Of a stretch of DNA of 64,000 nt, positions 16,548 through 24,898 are shown one piece after another. The position numbers and the translations under genes are program-made. Each line of letters begins with the position of its first letter. The first letter of the stretch is position 1. This stretch comes from Selenomonas sp. AE3005 (GTDB lineage: Bacteria; Bacillota; Negativicutes; Selenomonadales; Selenomonadaceae), in the NCBI RefSeq assembly GCF_000686945.1, contig NZ_JMME01000001.1:1-64000 (forward strand). The letters run 5' to 3'. Under the pieces are notes generated by a model that was not told the origin of the DNA, searched no databases, and saw only the letters and a list, made by a program, of their open reading frames with translations.

Positions 16548-17414
16548 ATGAAAATTGTGGTGCGTGTACCTGGTTCCTGTGGGGAACTGGTGCAGGGCTG
16601 GTCAGAGGGAAGTCCCTTTTTGGGCACCTGCCCGATAAATAAATATACGACGGTGGAGGTCAGCAGCGATTTTTCCGGCCGGTATGGCTTGGGGGAAAAA
16701 TCCCTGCTGGCCTTGTCGTTGACTTTGTCGCGCCTGGGAAAAACAGATTTTCCTTATGGTATCAGGCTGACTTCAGAACTGCCCCGTGGCAAGGGCATGG
16801 CCTCTTCGAGTGCGGACATTGCCGCGGTGGTTGTGGCGGTCATGGAGATTTTAGGGCAGCCCTGGACGGAGCAGTTTATCATGGACATTGCCACGGCCAT
16901 CGAACCAACTGATGGCGTGTTCTGCCCGGGGATTGTGCTGATGAATCATATAACCGGGCAGGTGCTGGCAGGGTATAGGCAGGTACCTGCCATGCAGGCG
17001 GCTGTTTTTGACCTGGGCGGAACAGTCAATACCTGTGAGCTGCACGCGCAGGTCATTGTTGACAAGTCAAAAATTGACAGTCAGGCTATGGCTGCCATGC
17101 TGGCTGTGTTTCGTGAGGCGATGACCGCGCAGGACGGGGCGGCGTTGGCGCGTGCGGCTACGCAAAGTGCTTTCTTAAATCAGGATAATCTGTATAAGCA
17201 GGAATTGACCGCGTTGTGGCAGCTCGGCAAAGCCGCCGGGGCTCTCGGCGTAAATGTGGCGCATAGCGGTACGGTAATTGGCCTGTGGTGGCCGGCGCAG
17301 GCCGGGCAGGAAGAAATCTCCCGGCAGGCGGAGGACATTGCCCGGCAGCTGGCGGTTAGTTTTCGGGGAATCGTGCAGTTACGGCCCGGCGGAGTGGAGG
17401 TTAGACGCGCATGA
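16548..17414 (+). CDS. pduX: L-threonine kinase, PduX-like GHMP kinase
   Basis: A 288-aa GHMP-superfamily kinase. The N-terminal VPGSCGELVQGW matches PduX, which phosphorylates L-threonine to O-phospho-L-threonine, the substrate of CobD in linker synthesis. The ATP-binding GHMP motif is PRGKGMASSSADIAAV near residue 80. The C-terminal part has HSGTVIGLWW. It overlaps cbiA by 4 bases and is followed by cbiA, cobD and cobC, which supports the role. One TGACAAGTCA at 17060. Confidence 0.85.
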   Translation: MKIVVRVPGSCGELVQGWSEGSPFLGTCPINKYTTVEVSSDFSGRYGLGEKSLLALSLTLSRLGKTDFPYGIRLTSELPRGKGMASSSADIAAVVVAVMEILGQPWTEQFIMDIATAIEPTDGVFCPGIVLMNHITGQVLAGYRQVPAMQAAVFDLGGTVNTCELHAQVIVDKSKIDSQAMAAMLAVFREAMTAQDGAALARAATQSAFLNQDNLYKQELTALWQLGKAAGALGVNVAHSGTVIGLWWPAQAGQEEISRQAEDIARQLAVSFRGIVQLRPGGVEVRRA

Positions 17415-18799
17415 AAAATATACCAAGGATAGTAGTGGCGGCCACGCAATCAGGTGCCGGGAAAACGACGATTGTTACAGGCTTGCTGGCGGCCTTGCGG
17501 CAGCAGGGCCTGCAGGTGCAGTCCTTTAAGGCTGGCCCGGACTATATTGACCCCGGTTATCATGCTTTGGCCAGCGGCCGGCCGGCCCACAATCTGGACA
17601 GCTGGCTGACCGCACCGGAGATTCTGCCGGAAATTCTGGCCACAGAGGCGGCAGGGGCAGATATTGCGATTATTGAGGGCGTGATGGGGCTTTATGATGG
17701 CGGCCGTCAGGGAATCAGCTCTACGGCGGAGATTGCCAAAATCCTTAAAGCCCCGGTGCTGCTGGTTATAGACGCCAAGTCTATGGGGGCGTCAGCGGCC
17801 GCTATTGCCTTAGGCTTTCGTGAGTATGATAAGGACGTGAATCTGGCCGGGGTTATTATCAATCGTCTGGGCTCGGATACACATGAGGCCATGGTACGCG
17901 AGGCTATGGCGAAAATAAATATGCCTGTCTACGGGGCTTTGCACCGCGACGATGGTCTTAGCATGCCCGAGCGTCATTTGGGACTGGTGCCGGTGGAGGA
18001 AAATCAGGAAAGGGCCGTTGTTGCACACATGGGCGAAGTCGTGGCTAAAAGTGCAGACCTTGATAAAATAATTGCACTGGCCAGAAGTGCTGCCCCCTTG
18101 CCACAGGCAGATACCCTGCCGCTTACGGCAGGGCAGTATAATTGCCGGATTGGCGTGGCCAAGGACGAGGCGTTTTCTTTTTATTATCCGGCCAGTCTAA
18201 AGGTTCTGGAACGGCTGGGGGCAGAAATCGTCACCTTCAGTCCGCTGCATGACCATGAGGTGCCGCCGGTGGACGGACTGCTGATTGGTGGGGGCTTTCC
18301 CGAAATGTTTGCCGCGCAGCTGGCGGCCAACACCGCCATGCGGCAGGCTCTTTACGCCCTGGCACAGGACGGTATGCCGATATTGGCAGAGTGCGGCGGC
18401 TATATGTATATGAAGGAAAGTTTGCAGGATTTTGCGGGCAGCAGCCATGCTATGGTCGGCGCTTTGCCCGGGCGGACGGAAATGACTGCCAAGCTGCAAA
18501 TGGTTGGTTATGTGGAGGCTGAACTGACGGCAGATTCCGTGCTTGGACGCCAAGGCGAAAAGATACGGGGGCATGAGTTCCATTTTTCCCAGGAACAGGC
18601 GCCGGCAGAAGAGACGGCCGCTTTTATCTTTAGAAAACTCCGCAATAATACAAAGTATCCGGCCGGCAGACGGTTTAAAAATGTGCTGGGCAGTTATCTG
18701 CATTTGCATTTTGCCGGCTGTCCGCAGGCGGCGGTAGCTTTTGTCAGTCAGTGTGCCGCCTACAGGCAGAAACGAGGACAGGACAATGGAAAAATTTGA
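17411..18799 (+). CDS. cbiA: Cobyrinic acid a,c-diamide synthase (CbiA)
   Basis: A 462-aa glutamine-dependent amidotransferase that amidates the a and c carboxylates of cobyrinic acid. The ATPase domain begins with ATQSGAGKTT (10-19), followed by FKAGPDYIDPGYH, IEGVMGLYDG and the LLVIDAKSMG region. The glutaminase domain has its Cys in LAECGGYMYM near residue 328 and a late SYLHLHF with the catalytic His. It is coupled to the kinase gene upstream (ATGA) and overlaps cobD by 14 bases. Confidence 0.95.
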   Translation: MKNIPRIVVAATQSGAGKTTIVTGLLAALRQQGLQVQSFKAGPDYIDPGYHALASGRPAHNLDSWLTAPEILPEILATEAAGADIAIIEGVMGLYDGGRQGISSTAEIAKILKAPVLLVIDAKSMGASAAAIALGFREYDKDVNLAGVIINRLGSDTHEAMVREAMAKINMPVYGALHRDDGLSMPERHLGLVPVEENQERAVVAHMGEVVAKSADLDKIIALARSAAPLPQADTLPLTAGQYNCRIGVAKDEAFSFYYPASLKVLERLGAEIVTFSPLHDHEVPPVDGLLIGGGFPEMFAAQLAANTAMRQALYALAQDGMPILAECGGYMYMKESLQDFAGSSHAMVGALPGRTEMTAKLQMVGYVEAELTADSVLGRQGEKIRGHEFHFSQEQAPAEETAAFIFRKLRNNTKYPAGRRFKNVLGSYLHLHFAGCPQAAVAFVSQCAAYRQKRGQDNGKI

Positions 18800-19856
18800 G
18801 CATGGCGGCAATATATATCGTAAGGCTCCGCATGGGGGGACGTGGCTTGATTTTTCCGCTAATATAAATCCCCTGGGGCTGGCCCCTGAGGTAAGTGCGG
18901 CCATTGCCCAAAATATTGCCGGGATTGTTCATTATCCGGACCCGGAGGCACGGCAGGTAAAGCAGGCAATTGGTGAACATTATGGTATCGCTTGTGAACA
19001 GCTTATTTTGGGCAACGGCGCGGCGGAGCTCTTTTACTTATTCCTGCAGGTTATCCGGCCACAGAAAGTAGGGCTGCCGGTGCCGTCGTTCAGTGATTAC
19101 CAACGGGCAGCAGAGGCCGTCGGCGCAGAAATTTTGTTTTCGCCTTTGCCGGCAGAAGCTGACTTTGCGGTGGACTTTGCCCGGCTTGAGCAGGAACTCG
19201 GCGCAGTGGACTGCATTTTTCTGGGCAATCCCAACAATCCCACCGGCCAGCTGCTAAAAAGAGAACAGCTGGCAAGATTTTTGGCGTTTACGGAAAGCCG
19301 GCAGATATGGACGGTAGTTGACGAGTCATTTTTGGATTTTCTGCCTGCTGACAATATGTATAGTGTCAGGGATTTGACTTGTCAGTATAAGCACCTGTTT
19401 GTAGTCCGCTCTTTGACGAAGTTTTACGCTATGCCGGGGCTGCGGCTGGGCTTTGCCAGTGGTCATGCGGCGCTTATTGAGCGGCTGGAACAGGCTAAGG
19501 ACGTCTGGAATGTCAACAGTCTGGCACAGGTGGCAGGTGTTGCGGCTTTGGGCTTAAAGGAGTATCATAAAAGGAGCCGGGCATTTGTAACGACGGAAAA
19601 GGACTGGCTGTATGAGCAGCTGCTGGCCATCAAGGGCCTTAAGCCGCTCTTCCCCAGCGTGAATTTCATCATGGTGAATGTAGAACATACCGGCCTTACC
19701 AGCAGCGAGCTGGCCGCCAACATGCGGCAGCAGGGTGTTTTGGTGCGTGACTGTGCCAATTATACAGGGCTGGCAGGACGGCAGTATATCCGCGTGGCGG
19801 TGCGCAGCCGGGCCGAGAATGAACAAATGCTCAAAGCATTGGAGGCAGTAGTTTGA
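18786..19856 (+). CDS. cobD: Threonine-phosphate decarboxylase (CobD)
   Basis: A 356-aa PLP enzyme of the aminotransferase class I/II fold that converts L-threonine phosphate to (R)-1-aminopropan-2-ol phosphate, the linker used by CbiB. Marks: LDFSANINPLG at the N-terminus, FLGNPNNPTG, VVDESFLDF, and the PLP Lys in VRSLTKFYAMPGLRLG near residue 213. I chose ATG 18786, behind AGGACAGGA, because CobD proteins start at the HGG segment; a longer frame begins inside cbiA. The cobC start overlaps the stop. Confidence 0.93.
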   Translation: MEKFEHGGNIYRKAPHGGTWLDFSANINPLGLAPEVSAAIAQNIAGIVHYPDPEARQVKQAIGEHYGIACEQLILGNGAAELFYLFLQVIRPQKVGLPVPSFSDYQRAAEAVGAEILFSPLPAEADFAVDFARLEQELGAVDCIFLGNPNNPTGQLLKREQLARFLAFTESRQIWTVVDESFLDFLPADNMYSVRDLTCQYKHLFVVRSLTKFYAMPGLRLGFASGHAALIERLEQAKDVWNVNSLAQVAGVAALGLKEYHKRSRAFVTTEKDWLYEQLLAIKGLKPLFPSVNFIMVNVEHTGLTSSELAANMRQQGVLVRDCANYTGLAGRQYIRVAVRSRAENEQMLKALEAVV

Positions 19857-20485
19857 CAAAGGTTATTTTTATTCGTCATGGACAGACGGAATGGAATGTG
19901 ACGGGGCGCTATCAGGGGCAGTCAGATGTGCAGCTTACGGCAGAAGGCCGCAGGCAGGCTGAGCAGCTGGCGGCAGATTTCCCTGTGGATACTGTAGACG
20001 CGGTATATGCCAGTGATTTACAGCGTGCCATGGACACAGCAGAAACGATAGCGCAGAAATTTGGCCTGTCAGTGCAGGCAGAACCGGCCTTTCGGGAAGT
20101 GAGTTTCGGCAAATGGGAGGGCCTGACCTATCAGCAGATTGTGGCTGAGTGGGAAGAGGGCATGACTAATTTTTTTCAGCACCCGGATATTTTGGAAATT
20201 CCCGGTGGTGAGACTTTCCCGGCAGTGCAGAAACGGGCCACGGACAAATTGCAGGAGCTGGTAAAAAAGCATGACGGCCAGACCATCGTGGTGGTGGCCC
20301 ATGGTGCTGTGCTGCGTACCATGCTGACCGCGGCGCTGCACATGCCGCTGCAGTATTTGTGGAGCATAAGGCAGTTTAATACAGCGGTCAATATCGTGCG
20401 ATATGATGAAGGAGCCAATGCGACTGTGGAATTATTAAACAGTACGGCTCATTTAGGCAACTCAGTACAGAGGGGGATAATATAA
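19853..20485 (+). CDS. cobC: Alpha-ribazole phosphatase / histidine phosphatase (CobC-like)
   Basis: A 210-aa histidine phosphatase (phosphoglycerate mutase fold). The catalytic motif is IRHGQTEWN near residue 6, with a conserved R in the same motif and VAHGAVLR near residue 144. In cobamide synthesis CobC dephosphorylates alpha-ribazole-5-phosphate (or cobalamin phosphate). The family is broad, so the assignment rests on position: a TTG start, preceded by GGAGG, overlaps the cobD stop. It ends exactly at the start of the epimerase gene. Confidence 0.82.
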   Translation: MTKVIFIRHGQTEWNVTGRYQGQSDVQLTAEGRRQAEQLAADFPVDTVDAVYASDLQRAMDTAETIAQKFGLSVQAEPAFREVSFGKWEGLTYQQIVAEWEEGMTNFFQHPDILEIPGGETFPAVQKRATDKLQELVKKHDGQTIVVVAHGAVLRTMLTAALHMPLQYLWSIRQFNTAVNIVRYDEGANATVELLNSTAHLGNSVQRGII

Positions 20486-21417
20486 TGAAAGTATTAGTAA
20501 CAGGCGGCGCAGGTTTTATCGGTTCGCATTTGGTACGTCAGCTTTTGGACGCCCAGCATGAAGTTACGGTGCTCGACAACGTGAGCACGGGTACCTGGCA
20601 GCACCTGCCCCAGGGCAAGGATACCTGCACCTGCTGGGAAATGGATATCCGTGACAAGGCAGCCCGGGAAAAGATTGAGCAGGCAAAGTTTGACATTATC
20701 GTACATCTGGCAGCCCAGACGATGGTTGATGTGTCCATCAAAGACCCGGAATTTGACGCGTCAGAAAATGTCATGGGCACGGTAAATATTTTGGAGGCGG
20801 CCCGTCATAGCGGTGTACAGCGGATTATCTTTGCCTCCACGGCGGCGTCCTACGGTGATGTAACTGAGGACAAGCTGCCTATTCGCGAGGAAGAAACGCT
20901 GGCCCCCATGTCCTTCTATGGTCTGACCAAGGTTGTAGCGGAAAAGTACTTAAAGCTCTATCATGACCTGTATGGGCTTGATTATGTTGCCCTGCGTTTT
21001 GCCAATGTCTATGGTGAACGGCAGGGAGACACCGGCGAGGGTGGTGTTATCAGCATCTTTGCCAAACGCATTGCCAAGGACCAGGGCATTACGGTATTTG
21101 GTGATGGCAAGCAGACGCGTGACTTTATTTATGCCGGGGATATTGCAGCCGGTATCATTGGTGCCATGACCACGGATAAAGCCAATACCGTTTACAATCT
21201 GAGCAATCAGACGGAAACGAGCCTGCTCGAGCTTATCGACCTCATGGCCAAAGCTGTCGGCAAGGCTGTAGAGCCGCAGTTCGCTGCTCCGCGCGAAGGG
21301 GATATCAACCGTTCCATGCTCTGCAACGAGGCCGCTGTACAGAACTTGAACTGGCAGCCGCAAATGGATTTGGCCGAAGGCCTGGCCCGGACGATAAATT
21401 ATTTTAAGGGCTGCTAA
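20485..21417 (+). CDS. NAD-dependent sugar epimerase/dehydratase (GalE-like)
   Basis: A 310-aa extended short-chain dehydrogenase. GGAGFIGS (7-14) binds NAD. The catalytic triad is visible as ASTAASYG and YGLTK. The family includes UDP-glucose 4-epimerases and related nucleotide-sugar enzymes; the substrate cannot be decided. The RBS is AGGGGG, and its ATG overlaps the cobC stop by one base, so it is transcribed at the end of the cobamide run though it has no obvious role there. TGACGCGTCA at 20754. Confidence 0.85.
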   Translation: MKVLVTGGAGFIGSHLVRQLLDAQHEVTVLDNVSTGTWQHLPQGKDTCTCWEMDIRDKAAREKIEQAKFDIIVHLAAQTMVDVSIKDPEFDASENVMGTVNILEAARHSGVQRIIFASTAASYGDVTEDKLPIREEETLAPMSFYGLTKVVAEKYLKLYHDLYGLDYVALRFANVYGERQGDTGEGGVISIFAKRIAKDQGITVFGDGKQTRDFIYAGDIAAGIIGAMTTDKANTVYNLSNQTETSLLELIDLMAKAVGKAVEPQFAAPREGDINRSMLCNEAAVQNLNWQPQMDLAEGLARTINYFKGC

Positions 21418-21435
21418 AAAAATCTAAAAAAGTTC

Positions 21436-21464
21436 TTGACTTGCAGTTCGTTTTTGCGTAGAAT
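21436..21464 (+). promoter_or_regulatory. Strong promoter of rplM-rpsI
   Basis: TTGACT (21436-21441), 17 bases, TAGAAT (21459-21464). It lies shortly after the epimerase stop, and about 100 bases of leader separate it from rplM. Confidence 0.8.
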
Positions 21465-21470
21465 GTTTTT

Positions 21471-21560
21471 ATGTGATGTTACGGACATGGCATCCATTAG
21501 CCCCGGAAGCCAGTCGTGAGAATGTCATATACCGATTAAATTATTTGAACTTATTAGGGG
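21471..21560 (+). promoter_or_regulatory. Candidate structured leader of rplM
   Basis: The leader can form a nested stem: GACAT (21484-21488) with ATGTC (21522-21526), and inside it GGC (21489-21491) with GCC (21509-21511). Firmicutes L13 operons can carry an autoregulatory leader bound by a ribosomal protein. I cannot tell whether this is that family; the structure is short. Confidence 0.35.
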
Positions 21561-21569
21561 GGAAATCGC

Positions 21570-22010
21570 ATGAAGACAACGTTTATGGCAAACGCATCCA
21601 ACGTTGAGCGTAAATGGTATGTTGTAGACGCTGAAGGGCAGACTGTCGGCCGTCTCGCAGCTGAAGTTGCTAAAGTTCTTCGCGGTAAAAATAAACCGAC
21701 CTTTACTCCGCACGTAGATACGGGTGATTATGTCATCGTCATCAATGCAGAGAAGGTTAAATTTACGGGTAAGAAACTTACGGATAAGACTTACTTCCGT
21801 CATTCCGGTTACCAGGGTGGCACGACGTTCACGTCCGCTGGCCTGATGCTCGAAAAGTTCCCGGAACGCGTTATTGAGCACGCTGTAAAAGGCATGCTGC
21901 CGCATAACCGTCTCGGTGCTAAGATGTACCGCAAGCTCAGCGTTTACGCTGGCAGCGAACATCCGCATGCAGCTCAGAAGCCGGAAAAGCTCGAGCTGAA
22001 CATTCGCTAA
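21570..22010 (+). CDS. rplM: 50S ribosomal protein L13
   Basis: A 146-aa protein, the normal length for L13. It begins [20 protein letters not shown] and contains [29 protein letters not shown], and GMLPHNRLG near residue 108, all typical. A very strong TTAGGGGGGAAA site precedes the ATG. It forms the conserved L13-S9 operon with rpsI 20 bases downstream. Confidence 0.98.
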   Translation: MKTTFMANASNVERKWYVVDAEGQTVGRLAAEVAKVLRGKNKPTFTPHVDTGDYVIVINAEKVKFTGKKLTDKTYFRHSGYQGGTTFTSAGLMLEKFPERVIEHAVKGMLPHNRLGAKMYRKLSVYAGSEHPHAAQKPEKLELNIR

Positions 22011-22030
22011 TCTGGAGGAGGAACATATAA

Positions 22031-22423
22031 ATGGCACAAGTAAGCTATTACGGCACTGGCCGCAGAAAGTCTTCCGTTGCCCGTGTTCGTCTGGTTCCAG
22101 GCGAAGGCAAGGTTACGATCAACGGTCGTACCATGGAAGAATATTTTGGTCTCAAGACTCTCGAACTCATCGTTCGTCAGCCTCTGAACCTTACGGAAAC
22201 TGTTGACAAGTATGACGTTATCGCTAACGTAGCTGGTGGCGGCGTATCTGGTCAGGCAGGCGCAATTCGTCACGGTATCACCCGTGCACTCATGGAAATG
22301 GATGCTGAGCTCCGTCCGGCTCTGAAAAAAGCTGGTTTCGTTACGCGTGACCCGCGTGAGAAAGAGCGTCGTAAATACGGCCTCAAGAAAGCTCGTAAGG
22401 CTTCCCAGTTCTCCAAGCGTTAA
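22031..22423 (+). CDS. rpsI: 30S ribosomal protein S9
   Basis: A 130-aa protein, the normal length. It starts with a [16 protein letters not shown] segment and ends [12 protein letters not shown], whose basic tail reaches the ribosomal P site. [14 protein letters not shown] lies near residue 75. The RBS is GGAGGAGG. It is followed by an intrinsic terminator. Confidence 0.98.
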   Translation: MAQVSYYGTGRRKSSVARVRLVPGEGKVTINGRTMEEYFGLKTLELIVRQPLNLTETVDKYDVIANVAGGGVSGQAGAIRHGITRALMEMDAELRPALKKAGFVTRDPREKERRKYGLKKARKASQFSKR

Positions 22424-22441
22424 TTTTATTATCGCCATTAC

Positions 22442-22467
22442 AGTCCGTCCTGCGGGACGGACTTTTT
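22442..22467 (+). terminator. Terminator of rplM-rpsI
   Basis: AGTCCGTCC pairs with GGACGGACT around a TGCG loop, followed by TTTTT. Confidence 0.92.
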
Positions 22468-22483
22468 CTATGCGCTTTTTTAG

Positions 22484-22523
22484 CAAAAAAAAATCCCCCG
22501 GCCGGTACAGGCTGGGGGATTTT
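22484..22523 (-). terminator. Minus-strand terminator of the 68-aa gene
   Basis: On the minus strand AAATCCCCCAGCC pairs with GGCCGGGGGATTT-type sequence, followed by a long U-run (A-run at 22485-22492 on the + strand). It ends the convergent small gene. Confidence 0.85.
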
Positions 22524-22530
22524 GGTGTAA

Positions 22531-22737
22531 TTATTTCTTTAAGGTCTCTTTCAGGATAGCCGTCAAAGCCTTCTGGGTAACACGCATCATGTCACCGAGG
22601 AGAGCGTTGTACAAGTCACCGCCATCGCAGACACCACGACCATTTTCAGTAATGAAGAACTTCTTCGGATGTTCTTCGGACTGATAAGCCTCGTTAAGTT
22701 TATCCTGAACGAGTTTCTCGATTTCCTGTTCTGTCAT
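22531..22737 (-). CDS. Small hypothetical protein
   Basis: A 68-aa soluble protein, mainly helical, with a central ENGRGVCDGGDL segment. I do not recognise the family. The ATG at 22737 is preferred because AGAGGTG stands 8 bases upstream; the first in-frame ATG at 22758 would put the RBS inside the gene. A dedicated terminator follows, so this is a separate convergent transcript to rpsI. Confidence 0.65.
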   Translation of the reverse strand: MTEQEIEKLVQDKLNEAYQSEEHPKKFFITENGRGVCDGGDLYNALLGDMMRVTQKALTAILKETLKK

Positions 22738-22970
22738 CGAATATACACCTCTTTCCATAAATCCATGATAAACATAATTCTACAACTTAGGAGGAAAATC
22801 CTGCTGTCTGTAGAAATAAAATAATAAAAATTTATGGTTATACTATTTTCAACTTATTTTCAGTAAAAATTTATGTAAATTTAATAGCTGCTTAAAGCGA
22901 ATATAAGAATAAGGGGGTATATTATAGCCATAGAGTTGGATATGGTCATTTATGCATGGAGGGATAAATT

Positions 22971-23702
22971 ATGAAAAAGAAAATTTTAGCTGGTATGGTA
23001 GCAGGAGCAATTTTGGCCGGTACTGGCTTTGGCTTTTTAGGCCAGGCGCAGGCAGCTGCTGACCAGGGAACCAACCAACAGGGTAAAGTGGCCCAGCATA
23101 AACTGCGCGGGCCGCAGGACGGGCAGCCGCCGATGATGAATATGAACAGTGCCGATGTGGCCAAGCGCATTCATGACACCTTTGGTGTCAATGAGGCTGA
23201 AGTCAAGGCTGCACTCGATGCCAAACGCAATTTCCACGACGTAGGTCAGGCTGCAATGCTCGCCAAAATCAGCGGTAAATCCTTCAAGGACGTGCTGGCG
23301 ATGAAGACCGATAGCAAGCATTGGAAGGACGTTGGCAAAGAACTCGGCATTACTGCTGACCAGGTTAAGAATCAGATGGATATCCTGTCGGCTGAACGCA
23401 TGGCTAAACGCGGCGATATCACCAAGGAAAAGGCTCTGTCCCTGTTGAAGGCAGGTTACAGACCGCATGACGTGGGCATGGCTGCTAAACTGGCAAAACT
23501 CAGCAAGAAAGACGTACAGGCTGTGCTGGATATGAAAAAAATCAACAACACCTGGAGAGATGTCGCCAAGAAGTTGGGTGTAGATGAATCGAAACTGCGT
23601 CCGCAGTTCTCCGGCAAGAACATGCAGCGTCCCGATAAAGATGGCAGAGGTGAAATGCCCGGACCTGCGCATGATTTTGTCATGGGCGACGACAACAAAT
23701 AA
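22971..23702 (+). CDS. Exported protein with two internal repeats
   Basis: A 243-aa secreted protein. A signal peptide occupies residues 1 to about 28 (MKKKI, hydrophobic core, AQAAA cleavage region). The mature part holds two repeats of about 60 residues: FHDVGQAAMLAKISGKSFKD..HWKDVGKELGI (about 83-135) and PHDVGMAAKLAKLSKKDVQA..TWRDVAKKLGV (about 163-210). Each ends with a DV-containing helix followed by GITADQ/GVDESK. Family and function are unknown. The gene is flanked by an AT-rich 210-bp upstream region and its own terminator, so it is transcribed alone. Confidence 0.75.
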   Translation: MKKKILAGMVAGAILAGTGFGFLGQAQAAADQGTNQQGKVAQHKLRGPQDGQPPMMNMNSADVAKRIHDTFGVNEAEVKAALDAKRNFHDVGQAAMLAKISGKSFKDVLAMKTDSKHWKDVGKELGITADQVKNQMDILSAERMAKRGDITKEKALSLLKAGYRPHDVGMAAKLAKLSKKDVQAVLDMKKINNTWRDVAKKLGVDESKLRPQFSGKNMQRPDKDGRGEMPGPAHDFVMGDDNK

Positions 23703-23721
23703 GTAAATAGTCTTTTTTAGG

Positions 23722-23752
23722 AAAACAGTCAGGTATATCCTGGCTGTTTTTG
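23722..23752 (+). terminator. Terminator of the exported repeat protein
   Basis: AAACAGTCAGG pairs with CCTGGCTGTTT around TATAT, followed by TTTTT. Confidence 0.88.
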
Positions 23753-23773
23753 TATATTTTAGATACTATTGTG

Positions 23774-23802
23774 TTGACAATGCGGACAAAAGCCTGTAAA
23801 AT
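23774..23802 (+). promoter_or_regulatory. Promoter of trpF
   Basis: A perfect TTGACA (23774-23779), 17 bases, TAAAAT (23797-23802), about 60 bases upstream of the trpF start. Confidence 0.8.
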
Positions 23803-23864
23803 TTGACTCATCGAGGACAGTTAACAATGTTACATTTAAATGTGGAGAAATTAGGGGATAGGAA

Positions 23865-24470
23865 ATGATTCGAGCGAAAATATGTGGAATAACAGATTTA
23901 TATGCAGCTAAAATTGCGGAAGAGGCTGGGGCAGATTTCCTTGGTTTTGTCTTTTATAAACCAAGTCCCCGTTATATAGACCCGGTAAAAGCTGCGGTTA
24001 TCAGCAGTCAGATACAGAAGTCACGTTTGGTAGGAGTCTTTGTGGATGAAGACCTGGACGTGGTAAATGAAATTGCCCACCGGGTAAAACTTGACTATGT
24101 GCAGCTCCACGGAAGTGAGTCGGCGGAGTATGCGCGGCAGGTTGACTGTCCGGTTATAAAGGCATATCATTATGATGAGAATTTTTCCGTGGCGGAGGCG
24201 GAGGCATATCCGGCGGAAATGATTCTGCTTGATGCCGGCGATGCGCAAAATCCCGGCGGCACGGGGCAGAGTTTTGACTGGCAGAAGGCCGCACAGGATA
24301 TTGCGCAGCTGCATAAGTCGGTAATAGTGGCCGGCGGCATAAACAGGGAAAATGCCCTGCAGGCCAATAAGGTCATGAAACCCTATGCCCTGGATGTGTC
24401 CAGCAGTCTGGAAGTCAATAAAGAAAAGTCCGTGGAAAAAATCAAGGCTTTTTTGCGGCGTGTTAAGTAA
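23865..24470 (+). CDS. trpF: Phosphoribosylanthranilate isomerase (TrpF)
   Basis: A 201-aa TIM-barrel enzyme of tryptophan synthesis that isomerises N-(5-phosphoribosyl)anthranilate. The catalytic Cys is in KICGIT (5-10). Other marks are GADFLGFVFYKPSPRYI, VGVFVDE, VQLHGSE, LLDAGDAQNPGGTGQSFDW with the general acid Asp, and DVSSSLE near the end. The length is normal. It stands alone, with no other trp gene in the window, which is unusual because trpF usually lies in a trp operon. Confidence 0.93.
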   Translation: MIRAKICGITDLYAAKIAEEAGADFLGFVFYKPSPRYIDPVKAAVISSQIQKSRLVGVFVDEDLDVVNEIAHRVKLDYVQLHGSESAEYARQVDCPVIKAYHYDENFSVAEAEAYPAEMILLDAGDAQNPGGTGQSFDWQKAAQDIAQLHKSVIVAGGINRENALQANKVMKPYALDVSSSLEVNKEKSVEKIKAFLRRVK

Positions 24471-24555
24471 GTCGGTGCGGTAATGAAGGATTTTCCGCAG
24501 ATAAGGGCGAATAAGTAGCATATAGTCCTTAAATGATTCGGAAAGGAAGGCCGCT

Positions 24556-24822
24556 ATGATAGTTACTGACAACGCAACCGTAAATGCCGCGGAGGATTTA
24601 ATCCGCAAACATAAAAACGAACGACCGGAAAAGCCGCGCAGGCCGCAGGAATTGTCTGCCCGTTATGAACAGGCAATTCGCCAGTATCAGGAGTTGATGA
24701 AGGCGGATGTGGACAATCGGGAGCAGCGTGTAATGCTGTATGCGGAAATAAAGGTGCTGGGCTGGTGCTTAGGCCGTGATGAGGCTAAGGTCGTCAGGGA
24801 AATAAATACCCCCAGAAAATGA
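24556..24822 (+). CDS. Small hypothetical protein
   Basis: An 88-aa charged, helix-rich protein (ELSARYEQAIRQYQELMKADVDN) with no recognisable domain. A good GGAAAGGAAGG site precedes ATG 24556. It lies 85 bases after trpF and is followed at once by a terminator, so it may be the last gene of the trpF transcript. The function is unknown. Confidence 0.6.
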   Translation: MIVTDNATVNAAEDLIRKHKNERPEKPRRPQELSARYEQAIRQYQELMKADVDNREQRVMLYAEIKVLGWCLGRDEAKVVREINTPRK

Positions 24823-24831
24823 ACAGATAGC

Positions 24832-24868
24832 GGAAGGCTTTGCACCAGGCAGAGGCCTTCCGTTTTTC
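24832..24868 (+). terminator. Terminator after the 88-aa gene
   Basis: GGAAGGC pairs with GCCTTCC around a loop of about 15 bases, followed by GTTTTTCC. Confidence 0.8.
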
Positions 24869-24898
24869 CTTATGCAGATGGGAGCAGTGTAAGAACTT

